From Akkermansia sp. (GTDB lineage: Bacteria > Verrucomicrobiota > Verrucomicrobiia > Verrucomicrobiales > Akkermansiaceae), in NCBI GenBank assembly GCA_030525455.1, contig JAUNER010000006.1:1-64000 (forward strand): 64,000 bases of DNA, written 5' to 3'. The position numbers were made by a program, and so were the translations under genes. Shown in pieces: positions 21,269 through 29,856 of this stretch. A model generated the notes under the pieces. That model had not been told where the DNA came from, made no database searches, and saw nothing but the letters and a program-made list of their open reading frames with translations. Numbering within the stretch: position 1 is the first letter of the stretch; each line of letters starts with the position of its first letter.

Positions 21269-22264
21269 TCAATCATATTTTGCGGCAGATAAGCGAGCTT
21301 TCCTCAATTCTTCTCGTAAATAATCAGCTCGCTTCCCTAATGGGCTACTCGTATCTAAATCACGAGCTTCTTCTAAGGTTTTAATTGCTTGAGAAAAAGC
21401 TTCTTCACTAGCTGGCTCATGACCGCCATTATAATGATAAGCTTCTAATCGAATCCACAATGGATGAATAAATGCAAGAAGGAATCTCTGTTTATCCTCC
21501 AAAGACGTACATGGGTCATCTATCTTTTTTCTCCATAAGTCTATGCAATGCAAAATTTCATCCGGTTTGTGAGCATCAAACGCTTGTTGAATCAATTGAG
21601 CTGTTTGTTTAACTTTAGCCAATCGGAGTCTAGCCTCCTTTGCTAAGATAAAAGCTTTATCCTGTGATTCCAATTTTTCTAATCTTCTCATTGTACGGGG
21701 ATAATCAACATACCATCGTTCCACAGGCACATGAGATAAATATGAGCAAATTAGCTTTGATTGGGATTGAGAGGAACCTGTTTTTATTCTATTTATACAA
21801 GATACAGGCCGAGGATTTATTATAAAATAATGCAATAATGCCAATTTGGCCTCCAAATTTTCTTGATTAGCACCGCCTTCAATACGTGCAAATACCCGGT
21901 TTTTTTTATCTACCAAAAGAATGGTCGGTAAACATCGTATGCCATCTTCCGCGGCTTTCATCAGTACACCATTAGGCTGCCAGTCTTCTCGACTAACTGT
22001 CTCTGGTACCCGTATTGTCTCCCATTCCTTGATAAATTTACTTAAAATTTTTCCTTCTTGTTTATCAGAATTAATGTGTGATAGCCAAAGACTCTCGGCC
22101 GGAATGGGGTTTTGAGAACAATATATACGGATTTTTATAGGCGAAAATGAAGATGTCAGAGGCATGGCTTTCCCCTGACAACAAAAACATATAAGGAGCA
22201 ATAATATTGCCCACAAACATTTATACACGGCGAATCGTAATTCGCTTATAACGAGCATCACCAT
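21269..22264 (-). CDS. hypothetical secreted protein, thioredoxin-like segment
   Basis: A 331-aa protein with a hydrophobic N-terminus (about 14-32, LWAILLLLICFCCQGK) that is a signal peptide or anchor. Residues 45-145 resemble a thioredoxin-fold domain (IRIYCSQNPIP and, after a helix, RCLPTILLVDKKNRVFARIEGG with the cis-Pro), but the CxxC redox pair is absent, so a redox role is doubtful. The C-terminal half is helical with TPR-like character. Its start overlaps the upstream KH/R3H gene by 44 bp, implying translational coupling. No family recognised. Confidence 0.75.
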   Translation of the reverse strand: MVMLVISELRFAVYKCLWAILLLLICFCCQGKAMPLTSSFSPIKIRIYCSQNPIPAESLWLSHINSDKQEGKILSKFIKEWETIRVPETVSREDWQPNGVLMKAAEDGIRCLPTILLVDKKNRVFARIEGGANQENLEAKLALLHYFIINPRPVSCINRIKTGSSQSQSKLICSYLSHVPVERWYVDYPRTMRRLEKLESQDKAFILAKEARLRLAKVKQTAQLIQQAFDAHKPDEILHCIDLWRKKIDDPCTSLEDKQRFLLAFIHPLWIRLEAYHYNGGHEPASEEAFSQAIKTLEEARDLDTSSPLGKRADYLREELRKARLSAAKYD

Positions 22265-22670
22265 CTTCTGATTCTGTGGTTATGCCTTCAATTGTTTGCA
22301 ATGTGTTATGAACCAGTCTACGATGATAAGCATTCAATGGTTGCATTTTCATCGGCTTGCCAGATGCTAAAACACGCTCTGCCAAAGAACGAGCTTTCTC
22401 TAGTATACGAGATTCATTTCGTTCACGATAATGATCACAGTCTACTTTTACACGAGGAGCATCAGCTTGTTTCTTTTGAATCATACGATTCACCAGATAC
22501 TGTAAATCATCTAAACGGTCGCCTTCGGAGCCAATGATGTATTTAGAATCAGGCGATGTTATGTTTAGACAAATAACCCCGGCTTCATCGGTCGTTTCAA
22601 TTTCTCCGACAAATCCTAATGATGTAAGCAAATTTGCCAAACTTTGTTCTGCGAGTTCCTGTATCGTCAT
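22221..22670 (-). CDS. khpB: KH-R3H RNA-binding protein, Jag/KhpB-like
   Basis: A 149-aa cytoplasmic RNA-binding protein. A KH domain (about 40-90) has the GxxG-containing turn IIGSEGDRLDDLQYLVNRM, and an R3H domain (about 90-149) ends RRLVHNTLQTIEGITTES...RITIRRV, with the R-x3-H motif. The N-terminal Jag domain of longer homologues is absent. In many bacteria the gene sits beside yidC/rnpA; here it does not. It probably modulates mRNA or sRNA stability or translation. The ATG has a TATAAT one base upstream, too close to act as its own promoter. Confidence 0.88.
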   Translation of the reverse strand: MTIQELAEQSLANLLTSLGFVGEIETTDEAGVICLNITSPDSKYIIGSEGDRLDDLQYLVNRMIQKKQADAPRVKVDCDHYRERNESRILEKARSLAERVLASGKPMKMQPLNAYHRRLVHNTLQTIEGITTESEDGDARYKRITIRRV

Positions 22671-22866
22671 AATTATAACACTGAAAATTTTGATTAAACC
22701 AATTCTTTGGTTCTTCTATCTGCACATCATCTTAACTTATTTATTCCCCACGTCTATGAAAAACTACGCATGACCGGCAATCATGACGAATCCACTCTGC
22801 CGTGACATAGCAAAATCAACATTTAAACCACCAGCAATGTCTACTCTTTTCACCCACTAGAATCAC

Positions 22867-25059
22867 ATGAAAAAGAAAGAAGATAAATCTCAAAATACCT
22901 CACAAGGGGATAAAACTCCATCTAGTCGTCATTTCTCATCTAATCTAGGTGAGTATGATGCTGATAAGCGGCATCTGATAAGTAACCATAAGTTGGATGA
23001 TATTCGTTATTATCACAATCATTCACATACTCAACTACTAACAACCGGTCAGGGACTACCTATTACAGATGATATGAATTCACTTAAAATTGGCAGTAGA
23101 GGACCAACCCTTTTGCAGGATTTTCAACTCCAAGAAAAATTAGCACATTTTAATCGTGAGCGAATTCCGGAACGAGTCGTACACGCTAGAGGAACAGGTG
23201 CTCATGGGGTGTTTCGGGTTTATCGCTCATTAGCTTCTTATACGACAGCCGCCTTTCTTCAAGACCCGGAAATAGAAACACCCGTATTTGTAAGATTTTC
23301 AACCGTTCAGGGATTCCGTGGTTCTCCGGATACTGTCCGTGATATTCGCGGGTTTGCTACTAAATTTTATACTCGCGAGGGAAACTATGATTTGGTTGGT
23401 AATAATACACCGGTTTTTTTCATTCAAGATGCCATCAAATTCCCGGATTTTGTGCATGCTGTTAAACCGGAACCTCATACAGAAATGCCGCAGGGACAAT
23501 CTGCTCATGATTCATTTTGGGATTTTGTTTCATTGCAACCAGAAACATTACACAATGTTATGTGGGCTATGTCTGACCGGGGTATTCCACGAAGCTATCG
23601 CATGATGGAAGGGTTCGGCATTCACACATTTAAGTTTGTTAATGCCACAGGGAAAGTTACCTTTGTCCGTTTTCATTGGAAGCCTATGTATGGTAAACGT
23701 TCCTTACTTTGGGATGAATCACAAGAACTAACAGGAAGAGACCCTGACTATCATCGACGGGATTTGATAGAAGCTATTGATGCAGGTGATTTCCCGGAAT
23801 ACGAACTAGGTGTTCAACTTATCGCAGAAGATGAGCTTAATAAATTAAGCTTCGATATATTAGACCCAACCAAACTAATACCGGAATCTCTTATTCCTGT
23901 TGAATTAATCGGAAAAATGACCTTAAATCGCAATCCAGATAACGTGTTTGCAGAGACAGAACAAGTCGCCTTTTCGCCGGCAAATATCGTACCTGGCATA
24001 GACTTTAGTGATGACCCATTATTACAAGGTAGAATCTTTGCCTATTCGGATGCAAATAGATACCGATTAGGTGGTGCAAATTTCAATGAAATTCCCATTA
24101 ATCGACCACTTTTCCACCCTCATAATAATCAACGAGATGGTCAACACCGAATGCAAATAAATATTGACCATGCTAATTATTCACCAAATTCCATCGAAGA
24201 TAATTACCCTCGTGAATGCTCAACCTCGAATCACGGCTTTGTGTCTATTCGTGAACCAATAAGCGGAATAAAAGTAAGAGAAAGAAGTGAAAGCTTTTCT
24301 AATTATTACTCGCAACCGCGACTCTTTTGGAATAGCCAATCTTTAGTGGAACAAGAACACATCATTTCTGCTTTTTCCTTTGAATTAGCAAAGGTAACAC
24401 GCCCTTATATTCGAGAACGCATTGTTGATTTATTATCAAACATAGATACAAGATTGGCAGGAGAAGTTGCTAATCAACTCGGTATTACTTTGTCAGCAGA
24501 ACAATTATCTCGCCCTGCACCTATGATGTTTGATGGTATTATATCTGACCCGGCTCTTAGCTTGTTTTCCACTCCATGCTTAAAAGGCTTAAAGACTTTA
24601 CGAGTAGCCGTTCCTATATTCCCCCATGTTTCTAGTGTGTCTGTCACAGAAATTTTAGCTGAATTAAAAAAAGAGGGTATCTATCCTAAACTTTTATCTT
24701 CAAAAATGGGCATCATTACTTCCATAGAAGGTGATGCCATTGAAATTGATGGTACTTTCGAGGGCAATCCCTCTCTATTTTTCGATGCTGTGATTGTGCC
24801 AAATGGTGAATATGCAAAATTTCAACTACCGGTATCCTCTGATTTTGTGAGATTCATTCACCAAACCTGGCGTCATTTGAAGCCTATAGCGTTTCACGGG
24901 GAAGCTTCTGAAATCCTCAATTCTGTCAACCTAAATACAAAACAAAAAGACCATGGCATCATTGCTGTGAAAAATTCACATGTGCTAATGGTACAATTTT
25001 TTGCCACCCTAAGAAATTACAGAATATGGGATAGAAATCCCCTCAACTGCATTCATTAA
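22867..25059 (+). CDS. katE: Monofunctional haem catalase, large-subunit HPII type
   Basis: Breaks hydrogen peroxide into water and oxygen. The 730 aa match the large clade-2 catalases (about 750 in E. coli KatE), larger than the ~500-aa clades. The distal His is in RVVHARGTGAHGVF (H106), the active-site Asn in VGNNTPVFFIQD, and the proximal Tyr in RIFAYSDANRYRLG (Y393). After about residue 570 a flavodoxin/DJ-1-like C-terminal domain follows (LRVAVPIFPHVSSVSVTEIL...FDAVIVPNG). The N-terminal 45 residues are charged and His-rich. No regulator (OxyR-like) is adjacent; upstream I see no clear promoter. Confidence 0.96.
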   Translation: MKKKEDKSQNTSQGDKTPSSRHFSSNLGEYDADKRHLISNHKLDDIRYYHNHSHTQLLTTGQGLPITDDMNSLKIGSRGPTLLQDFQLQEKLAHFNRERIPERVVHARGTGAHGVFRVYRSLASYTTAAFLQDPEIETPVFVRFSTVQGFRGSPDTVRDIRGFATKFYTREGNYDLVGNNTPVFFIQDAIKFPDFVHAVKPEPHTEMPQGQSAHDSFWDFVSLQPETLHNVMWAMSDRGIPRSYRMMEGFGIHTFKFVNATGKVTFVRFHWKPMYGKRSLLWDESQELTGRDPDYHRRDLIEAIDAGDFPEYELGVQLIAEDELNKLSFDILDPTKLIPESLIPVELIGKMTLNRNPDNVFAETEQVAFSPANIVPGIDFSDDPLLQGRIFAYSDANRYRLGGANFNEIPINRPLFHPHNNQRDGQHRMQINIDHANYSPNSIEDNYPRECSTSNHGFVSIREPISGIKVRERSESFSNYYSQPRLFWNSQSLVEQEHIISAFSFELAKVTRPYIRERIVDLLSNIDTRLAGEVANQLGITLSAEQLSRPAPMMFDGIISDPALSLFSTPCLKGLKTLRVAVPIFPHVSSVSVTEILAELKKEGIYPKLLSSKMGIITSIEGDAIEIDGTFEGNPSLFFDAVIVPNGEYAKFQLPVSSDFVRFIHQTWRHLKPIAFHGEASEILNSVNLNTKQKDHGIIAVKNSHVLMVQFFATLRNYRIWDRNPLNCIH

Positions 25060-25068
25060 TTTCAACTT

Positions 25069-25098
25069 GGTGACGTATTACATCACTAATACGTCACC
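25069..25098. terminator. convergent hairpin between katE and the HlyD-type gene
   Basis: A perfect 12-bp stem (25069-25080 with 25087-25098) and a 6-nt loop CATCAC. It includes the last codons and stop of the minus-strand gene. Downstream on the plus strand the sequence is only moderately T-rich. Confidence 0.65.
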
Positions 25099-26193
25099 TT
25101 CTTTATAATCAACGATGGTTACTAAAATTCGGTCATCAACTTTAGCCACTACATGAACGGAGCGTTCAAGTGTGCCATCTACGGAATCTACCAATATCGC
25201 TGTGCCTTTTCGCAATGCACTGGCGGGAATCCATGTAGAATTAGGAATGGTGACATTCATTTGCACATTTAACTGCATATTTACTGGAGCCACCTTCCAT
25301 TCTGCCACATGGTGTGTATTAGGTTGTAATTCCGCTATCACAATGGCGGATTGCCCCTCAGCGTCTAATGATGAATCAACGGCTGTTACCTGACCAAGCC
25401 ACTGCAAATGATAACCATTATTCAATTTACATTCAGCAATAAGTGGCGTATTTATCTTTCCCTGTGCATCTCTGGGCAATGCTGAAAATTCTTCTAAAGG
25501 AATTGAAAAACGTACAATTCTTCCGGAAACCGGTATAATTTTCCCAACTGTTTGCCCGGCTTCAACACGTGCAGCTACCCCAATTGATACCTCTATAAGC
25601 TGGCAATCGTATGGTGCAATTAATACAGTATCTTCTAGCATTTGCTCCGCTTCCTGCACTTTAGCTTCAGCCGCTTTCAATCGTGCATTTACCGCACGTC
25701 TGTGAGGAACTCGCAAAACTAAGTCTGAGTTTTGCCCTTTTTTATTAACAGAGCTATAGGTTCGTTTAACTGCTTTTAAAGCTTCGGCCTGTTCATTGGC
25801 TACATCAAGTCGAGCTTGTTCTAGTTGAGCTTGAGCATCAGCTAATCGTGATTTGTATTCAAACTGCTGGATTTCTAATAGTGAGGCTCCTTTGGTAAAA
25901 ATTTCACCCGCAATAAATTGCGGGTGTAATTTTACAACTTTACCGGAAACTGTAGGTGCTAAATATGAAATTTGTGACGCTTGAACGATTCCAATAGAAT
26001 TAATAGCATAGGAATTATCCTGTAAAACTAAATTATACCTTGGCTTTGGAGTTTCTACGGCTTCGATAGAAGTTACAACTTCATCGCTACGAAACTCCAA
26101 AATTGTCGACAGTATTGATAAACTGAGAATTACAAGTACACCTATTACTACGAATAGTTTTGGTGACGGTTTCTCTATTGAGTGTCCTTTCAT
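25078..26193 (-). CDS. HlyD/MFP-type efflux periplasmic adaptor
   Basis: A 371-aa membrane-fusion protein that would link an inner-membrane transporter to an outer-membrane channel. One N-terminal helix (about 12-33), a barrel-sandwich/lipoyl-like half (APTVSGKVVKLHPQFIAGEIFTKGASLLEI), a coiled-coil hairpin (about 108-190, rich in AQAQLEQARLDVANEQAEALKA), the returning half (TVLIAPYDCQLIEVSIGVAARVEAGQTVGKII) and beta-barrel domains. No RND, ABC or outer-membrane partner lies next to it, so it may work with a distant pump. It follows the YbjN-like gene by 37 bp. Confidence 0.88.
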   Translation of the reverse strand: MKGHSIEKPSPKLFVVIGVLVILSLSILSTILEFRSDEVVTSIEAVETPKPRYNLVLQDNSYAINSIGIVQASQISYLAPTVSGKVVKLHPQFIAGEIFTKGASLLEIQQFEYKSRLADAQAQLEQARLDVANEQAEALKAVKRTYSSVNKKGQNSDLVLRVPHRRAVNARLKAAEAKVQEAEQMLEDTVLIAPYDCQLIEVSIGVAARVEAGQTVGKIIPVSGRIVRFSIPLEEFSALPRDAQGKINTPLIAECKLNNGYHLQWLGQVTAVDSSLDAEGQSAIVIAELQPNTHHVAEWKVAPVNMQLNVQMNVTIPNSTWIPASALRKGTAILVDSVDGTLERSVHVVAKVDDRILVTIVDYKEGDVLVM

Positions 26194-26230
26194 AGTTAAG
26201 CGACACTATATGAGCAATCCCCTTTGAGGA

Positions 26231-26686
26231 TTACTTAGGATATTCATTTTCCATGAGGTGTGCGTATGATTCAGCTGTTTCAACAGCAACAGCTTCAATG
26301 TTACGCATCAACTGGGCAAACTGTTGGTCATTAAGTTCTAGACCTTCAGTCACAAATGATTGACGATAGTACACATAACCACTATGTGCATCTAATTGGA
26401 ATGCACCGGCAGTCTGGTCAGCGTTTAACTGGCTTAAAATAATGCTTACCTCTACTCGACGAGCTTCCGGTACTTTAGTAGCAAATAAAACGTCAATTAC
26501 CAAAGTTTCCGGTTTTTCATTTACTGTGTACAACAAACTGACAGGTGTAAATGTACCACATGGTACAAAGGCAATACCCGTACGCTGAGTAATGTCCGAT
26601 GAGGATGCAATCCACTCGGTCTCTTCGCCTCTCTTTCTTAACACATTAGAGACACGTTCCAAAAGATTTTCTTTTTGATTTTCCAT
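26231..26686 (-). CDS. YbjN-like domain protein
   Basis: A 151-aa soluble protein resembling the YbjN/type III secretion chaperone-like fold: helix, a beta sheet (TLVIDVLFATKVPEARRVEVSIILSQLNA), then GAFQLDAHSGYVYYRQSF and a long C-terminal helix. Family function is poorly defined (stress sensitivity and chaperone-like roles have been proposed). Next on the strand, 37 bp away, is the HlyD-type adaptor, so the two form a likely operon. A promoter-like pair lies 11 nt before the ATG. Confidence 0.7.
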   Translation of the reverse strand: MENQKENLLERVSNVLRKRGEETEWIASSSDITQRTGIAFVPCGTFTPVSLLYTVNEKPETLVIDVLFATKVPEARRVEVSIILSQLNADQTAGAFQLDAHSGYVYYRQSFVTEGLELNDQQFAQLMRNIEAVAVETAESYAHLMENEYPK

Positions 26687-26697
26687 AGCAGAAATTT

Positions 26698-26726
26698 GTT
26701 TTAGGTTGTTAAACCCATGGGCACAA
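26698..26726 (-). promoter_or_regulatory. candidate promoter of the YbjN-like/HlyD operon
   Basis: On the minus strand TTGTGC, 17 nt, TAAAAC, with 11 nt to the ATG: a leader of about 5 nt. Confidence 0.45.
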
Positions 26727-26870
26727 TTTACATCACACCCTTTTCAGTCATCAGCATACGCAATTCTACCTATCTCGTCAAGCTATCCTGACGATGAAAT
26801 ATGTCTTTTTCAAATTTTTTATACCATCATGAGAATTTATTCTTTGAATTTGGATAAATTTCCTCCCAAA

Positions 26871-26910
26871 AATAAAAAGCCCCCTGCCCCGAAATCACGA
26901 GCAGAGAGCT
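26871..26910 (-). terminator. purB terminator
   Basis: A 10-bp stem (26878-26887 with 26901-26910) with two pairs that are G-U in minus-strand RNA but mismatches in plus-strand RNA, followed on the minus strand by TTTTTATTTTT. Both facts point to termination of purB. Confidence 0.85.
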
Positions 26911-26938
26911 TATCAAATTTATTAAGATAACAAGTATT

Positions 26939-28363
26939 TTACAGAATATCACCCGGGGTGTATGTAGAACCGGCAGGGAATTTTTCTGTAATATCTTTTA
27001 CCATCTGTTGGAAAGCAAGCACCTGAGCATCTGCCGCTCCTGTGGCAGAGCTATTGGCATCGAATATTTCCTGTAATGTTATGCGGTCAATACCTAAGCG
27101 CTCATCAGCAGCCAATCTATCGAGCAGGTTGTTGGTGGTAATTTTACCGGCACGCAAGTCGTTTGATGTAGCCACAGCGTGTTCCTTAATTACTTCATGA
27201 GCAGTTTCACGACCAATTCCACGTTTGACAGCGGCCATCAGAATGGTTGTGGTCATTAAAAATGGTAAATAGCGATTAAGCTCAGATTCTATCACAGGCT
27301 CATAAACCCCCATCTGATTGAGAATTGTAAGGAATGTTTCAAATAAGCCATCAGCGGCATAGAATGAATCCGGCATGACAATACGACGAACAACGGAGCA
27401 AGATACATCGCCTTCATTCCATTGATCACCGGCAAGACCACCAATCATTGTTAAATGCCCCTTGAGAATAACATGGAAGCCATTCACACGTTCACAAGAA
27501 CGGGCATTCATCTTATGTGGCATAGCACTTGACCCGGTTTGTCCTTTAGCAAAACCTTCCGTAGCCAATTCGTGACCAGCCATCAATCGAAGAGTTTTGG
27601 CAAATGATGAACATCCAGAAGTCAATTCTACTAAGCCGGATACTACAGAAAAATCAAGTGACCGAGGATAAACCTGCCCAACGTTCATCCACTTTGAAGG
27701 GATGCCTAAGTGAGCACAAATGCGGTCTTCTAATTCTAATACACGGGCTTCGTCTTTGCCGAATAAAGAAAGCTGATCAAGCTGAGTCCCCACAGCTCCT
27801 TTCAAACCACGCACACAGTAACGATCCATAGTTGATATCCATGAGCCAAATGCGTGTACAATATCTTCGCCAAACATAGCTGTTCGCTTACCCATAGTAA
27901 TGGTTTGAGCCGCTACATTATGGGTACGTCCAGCCATTGTAATGTGTTTCCATTGTTCAGACAAAGCACTCATTTTATTCAAAACAGCTACTGCCTTGTC
28001 TCTAATTAATTGCATGGACTTCCAAATTTGCAACTGCTCTACGTTTTCTGTCAGGTCACGTGAGGTCATCCCTTTGTGAATATGCTCGCATCCGGCCAAA
28101 TCACAGAATTCTTCGATTCGGGCCTTCACATCGTGACGTGTAATGCGTTCTCGTGCATCAATAGCAGCCAAGTTCACTTGGTCTTTTACTTTTTCATAAG
28201 CCTCAATAACACCATCCGGTATATCTAACCCTAAGTCTTTCTGGGCTTTCATAACAGCAATCCAGAACTCGCGTTCTAGGATAATGCGACCTTCTGCAGA
28301 CCAGATTGACTTCATGGCCTGAGAAGCATAACGTTCTGCTAAGACATTTGGTATTACGCTCAT
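26939..28363 (-). CDS. purB: Adenylosuccinate lyase
   Basis: Cleaves SAICAR and adenylosuccinate in purine synthesis, releasing fumarate. The 474-aa sequence has the superfamily features: the catalytic His loop GMTSRDLTEN, AGRTHNVAAQTITMG, and the signature TGSSAMPHKMNARSCERVNG with the mobile catalytic Ser (SS). Length is normal for the family. It is transcribed alone on the minus strand, with a clear terminator 30-70 bp downstream. I see no purine-operon neighbours; pepT lies 96 bp upstream on the same strand. Confidence 0.97.
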   Translation of the reverse strand: MSVIPNVLAERYASQAMKSIWSAEGRIILEREFWIAVMKAQKDLGLDIPDGVIEAYEKVKDQVNLAAIDARERITRHDVKARIEEFCDLAGCEHIHKGMTSRDLTENVEQLQIWKSMQLIRDKAVAVLNKMSALSEQWKHITMAGRTHNVAAQTITMGKRTAMFGEDIVHAFGSWISTMDRYCVRGLKGAVGTQLDQLSLFGKDEARVLELEDRICAHLGIPSKWMNVGQVYPRSLDFSVVSGLVELTSGCSSFAKTLRLMAGHELATEGFAKGQTGSSAMPHKMNARSCERVNGFHVILKGHLTMIGGLAGDQWNEGDVSCSVVRRIVMPDSFYAADGLFETFLTILNQMGVYEPVIESELNRYLPFLMTTTILMAAVKRGIGRETAHEVIKEHAVATSNDLRAGKITTNNLLDRLAADERLGIDRITLQEIFDANSSATGAADAQVLAFQQMVKDITEKFPAGSTYTPGDIL

Positions 28364-28459
28364 ATTTTGTATGTGTGAAAAAGTTTCGTTTGTAAAAAAA
28401 CATCATCCCTATACATGAGAAAAAAATCAAGACATTTTCCAAAGTTATAGCATCCTTAT

Positions 28460-29710
28460 TTATTGTTCTGTATTGGTTCCGAATCGAGCATATCGCATCG
28501 AAATTTCTTGTAAAATCAAAGAAATTTTCTCAAGTGATTGCACGGGTACATATTCGTATCTACCATGATAGTTATGCCCGCCTGTGCATAAATTCGGGCA
28601 TGGTAATCCCATAAAAGACAAATGAGCCCCGTCCGTTCCACCTCGTACAGGAACAATTTCAGTCTCTATCCCCAATGATTCCATAGCAAGACGTGCATGG
28701 TCAATGAGGTGCATATGGGGTTCTACTTTTTCTTTCATATTATAGTATGAATCTTTCAGCTCTATCATCACAGTCCCGGCACCATATTTTTCATTGAGTT
28801 CATCTGCCCATTCGAGCATCTTTGTTTTTTTAGCTTCAAAGAGCTCTTTATCATGGTCTCTGATGATGTATTCACCTGTTGCTAATTCGACGTCACCACT
28901 CATTGCTTCTAAATGGTAAAACCCTTCATACCCATCTGTACATGCAGGATTCATATCTGCAGGTATCTTGTTATGGAATTCCATAAACATTAAAAGGGCA
29001 TTTTTCATTTTCCCCTTGGCACTACCAGGGTGTATGCTTGTACCATGTACCTTAACAATGGCCGCCGCAGCATTGAAATTTTCATACTCTATTTCACCTA
29101 ATCGACCACCATCGACTGTATAGGCAAATTCTGCCCCGAATTTCTTTATATCAAAATGGTCTGTACCTCGACCAATTTCTTCATCCGGGGTAAAAGCAAT
29201 TTTCAATGTCCCATGGGGCAATTCAGGGTGTTTTACAAAGTTTGCAAGCATGGTCATTATCTCTGCTACTCCGGCTTTATCATCTGCTCCTAGCAAGGTA
29301 GTGCCATCTGTGACTACTAAATCCTGACCGCAATAATCTTTCATTTCAGGAAACATTTGCGTTGAAAGGATAATTCCCAGCTCCTCATTGAGTACGATAT
29401 CAGCACCATCATAGTCATGTACTATTCTAGGTCTGATTCCAACCCCTGACATATTAGGAGCTGTGTCGACGTGTGCAATCCACCCAATTACCGGCACATC
29501 ATGCTCTACATTTGAGGGTAAAGTTGCATATAATATTCCACTTGATTCATCATATTCTGCCTCTATACCCATCTCTGTTAGTTCGGAAAGTAATAAGCGA
29601 GAGACATCCGCTTCGCCAGGCGATGAAGGAATGGTTTTAGAATTTGGGTCTGCTTGAGAGGCAACTGAAATATAACGCAAAAATCTATTTAATGTTGGTG
29701 TAGACGACAT
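28460..29710 (-). CDS. pepT: Peptidase T (tripeptide aminopeptidase)
   Basis: A cytoplasmic M20 zinc aminopeptidase that trims the N-terminal residue from tripeptides. At 416 aa it matches PepT. Metal-site motifs: IGWIAHVDTAPNMSG, TLLGADDKAGVAE, IAFTPDEEIGRGTDHF, AYTVDGG and the C-terminal LCTGGHNYHGRYEYVP. Peptide use fits the amino-acid metabolism suggested by putA and the beta-eliminating lyase. An in-frame ATG is preceded by no Shine-Dalgarno. Confidence 0.97.
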   Translation of the reverse strand: MSSTPTLNRFLRYISVASQADPNSKTIPSSPGEADVSRLLLSELTEMGIEAEYDESSGILYATLPSNVEHDVPVIGWIAHVDTAPNMSGVGIRPRIVHDYDGADIVLNEELGIILSTQMFPEMKDYCGQDLVVTDGTTLLGADDKAGVAEIMTMLANFVKHPELPHGTLKIAFTPDEEIGRGTDHFDIKKFGAEFAYTVDGGRLGEIEYENFNAAAAIVKVHGTSIHPGSAKGKMKNALLMFMEFHNKIPADMNPACTDGYEGFYHLEAMSGDVELATGEYIIRDHDKELFEAKKTKMLEWADELNEKYGAGTVMIELKDSYYNMKEKVEPHMHLIDHARLAMESLGIETEIVPVRGGTDGAHLSFMGLPCPNLCTGGHNYHGRYEYVPVQSLEKISLILQEISMRYARFGTNTEQ

Positions 29711-29811
29711 AGACGAATCGAATTTACCCCGTTATGCTACCACTTCTGCCATCTGCTATCTAGCAAAAAGAATGGAACAATACTAGCTCATGGACAAGAC
29801 ACGCTTTCTGC

Positions 29812-29840
29812 TTGCGAAACAGCAAGGGATTCCATATAAA
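29812..29840 (+). promoter_or_regulatory. promoter of the coiled-coil/TPR gene
   Basis: TTGCGA (29812-29817), 17 nt, TATAAA (29835-29840), with 16 nt to the ATG at 29857. The expected leader is about 10 nt. Confidence 0.65.
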
Positions 29841-29856
29841 CGAAAGGCTTTCAATC

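Noticed and set aside
22671-22690. TATAAT immediately before the KH/R3H gene as its promoter
   Set aside because: It ends 1 nt before the ATG, so transcription would start inside the gene; no matching -35 at 17 or 18 nt.
26706-26930. 74-codon plus-strand frame beside purB
   Set aside because: It starts with TTG and runs through the purB terminator hairpin; the translation has no recognisable pattern.
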